Shown in pieces: positions 16,665 to 16,827 of a stretch of DNA of 16,827 nucleotides. The stretch covers positions 1 through 16,827 of the forward strand of contig JAKSAU010001111.1 in assembly GCA_022361535.1 (NCBI GenBank). Direction: 5' to 3'. Each line of letters opens with the position of its first letter. Within the stretch, counting starts at the first letter, position 1. Origin of the DNA: Desulfobacterales bacterium (GTDB taxonomy: Bacteria; Desulfobacterota; Desulfobacteria; Desulfobacterales; Desulfobacteraceae). The notes under the pieces are model-generated. The model saw only the letters and a list, made by a program, of their open reading frames with translations, was not told where the DNA came from and did no database searches. The translations under genes and the position numbers were made by a program.

Positions 16665-16744
16665 GGCTCGTTTGTTCTAAGAAGACGGCATCAGGCGGAT
16701 TTTTATAAAAAAATTCGGCAGCCGCTTCTTAGAATAAACGGGCC
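16665..16744. repeat. Hairpin element 2, inverted and diverged copy of element 1
   Basis: The arms 16665-16688 (GGCTCG...GACGG) and 16722-16744 (CCGCTT...GGGCC) pair throughout, with one bulged A at 16685 and two G-T wobbles on the plus strand. Reverse-complemented, the centre 16689-16721 reads CTGCCGAATTTTT... to CGCCTGATG, matching element 1 at nearly all positions. The arms match element 1 at only about 16 of 23 positions, yet remain complementary to each other, which is compensatory change. Confidence 0.82.
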
Positions 16745-16827
16745 GGTAATTGTATATTGGATCTCCTTGTTCACAAGGCCAATCGGAAATTTAATTTGAG
16801 AGCTGCTATAAATAAGAAACCTGCGCC

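Noticed and set aside
16475..16744. Integron attC sites or ordinary bidirectional terminators
   Set aside because: The stem ends lack the RYYYAAC/GTTRRRY core pair needed for attC, and no gene-cassette pattern is present. The stems are not followed by T-runs, so simple intrinsic termination is not supported.
16475..16744. CRISPR array
   Set aside because: There are only two repeat units; they are in opposite orientation and have variable stems and a conserved centre, the reverse of repeat-spacer structure.

Overview
The window looks like chromosomal DNA from a Gram-negative, probably anaerobic member of the Desulfobacterota, with the Desulfobacteraceae as best guess. This rests on the general character of the proteins: a MetF-type methylenetetrahydrofolate reductase C-terminus, very large hybrid histidine kinases, abundant c-di-GMP enzymes and base composition near the mid-40s % GC by eye. 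No marker gene fixes the taxonomy, so this is inference.

Layout. (1) 1-310: 3' end of a metF-like gene and a strong intrinsic terminator. (2) 458-6731, plus strand: an exported solute-binding protein, a 1267-residue hybrid histidine kinase (sensor, HAMP, PAS, HisKA, HATPase, REC, REC, Hpt) and a REC-GGDEF response regulator overlapping it by 4 bp, closed by a hairpin plus T-run. No permease or ATPase gene is present, so the binding protein is probably a sensor accessory feeding a phosphorelay that ends in c-di-GMP synthesis. (3) 6994-7401: a YebG-family protein with an added Lys/Ala/Pro-rich histone-H1-like tail. (4) 10590-7433, minus strand: a membrane GGDEF-EAL protein overlapping by 4 bp a PhnD-like periplasmic binding protein, again without transporter genes; the arrangement recalls NspS-MbaA of Vibrio. 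The GGDEF half has all its signature motifs, whereas the EAL half keeps its metal ligands but has lost other key residues. (5) 11001-16436, plus strand: an RND efflux adaptor, an RND permease (4-bp overlap) and a class I SAM-dependent methyltransferase. (6) 16437-16827: non-coding, with two long hairpin elements in opposite orientation whose stems differ in sequence but still pair and whose inner parts are nearly identical.

The main theme is c-di-GMP signalling controlled by periplasmic binding proteins: two unrelated binding-protein families sit beside two differently built c-di-GMP enzymes within 10 kb. The most unusual non-coding signal is the pair of covarying hairpins at the right end. 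The most unusual protein details are the degraded EAL domain, the missing standard start codon of its gene, and the YebG/H1-tail fusion.
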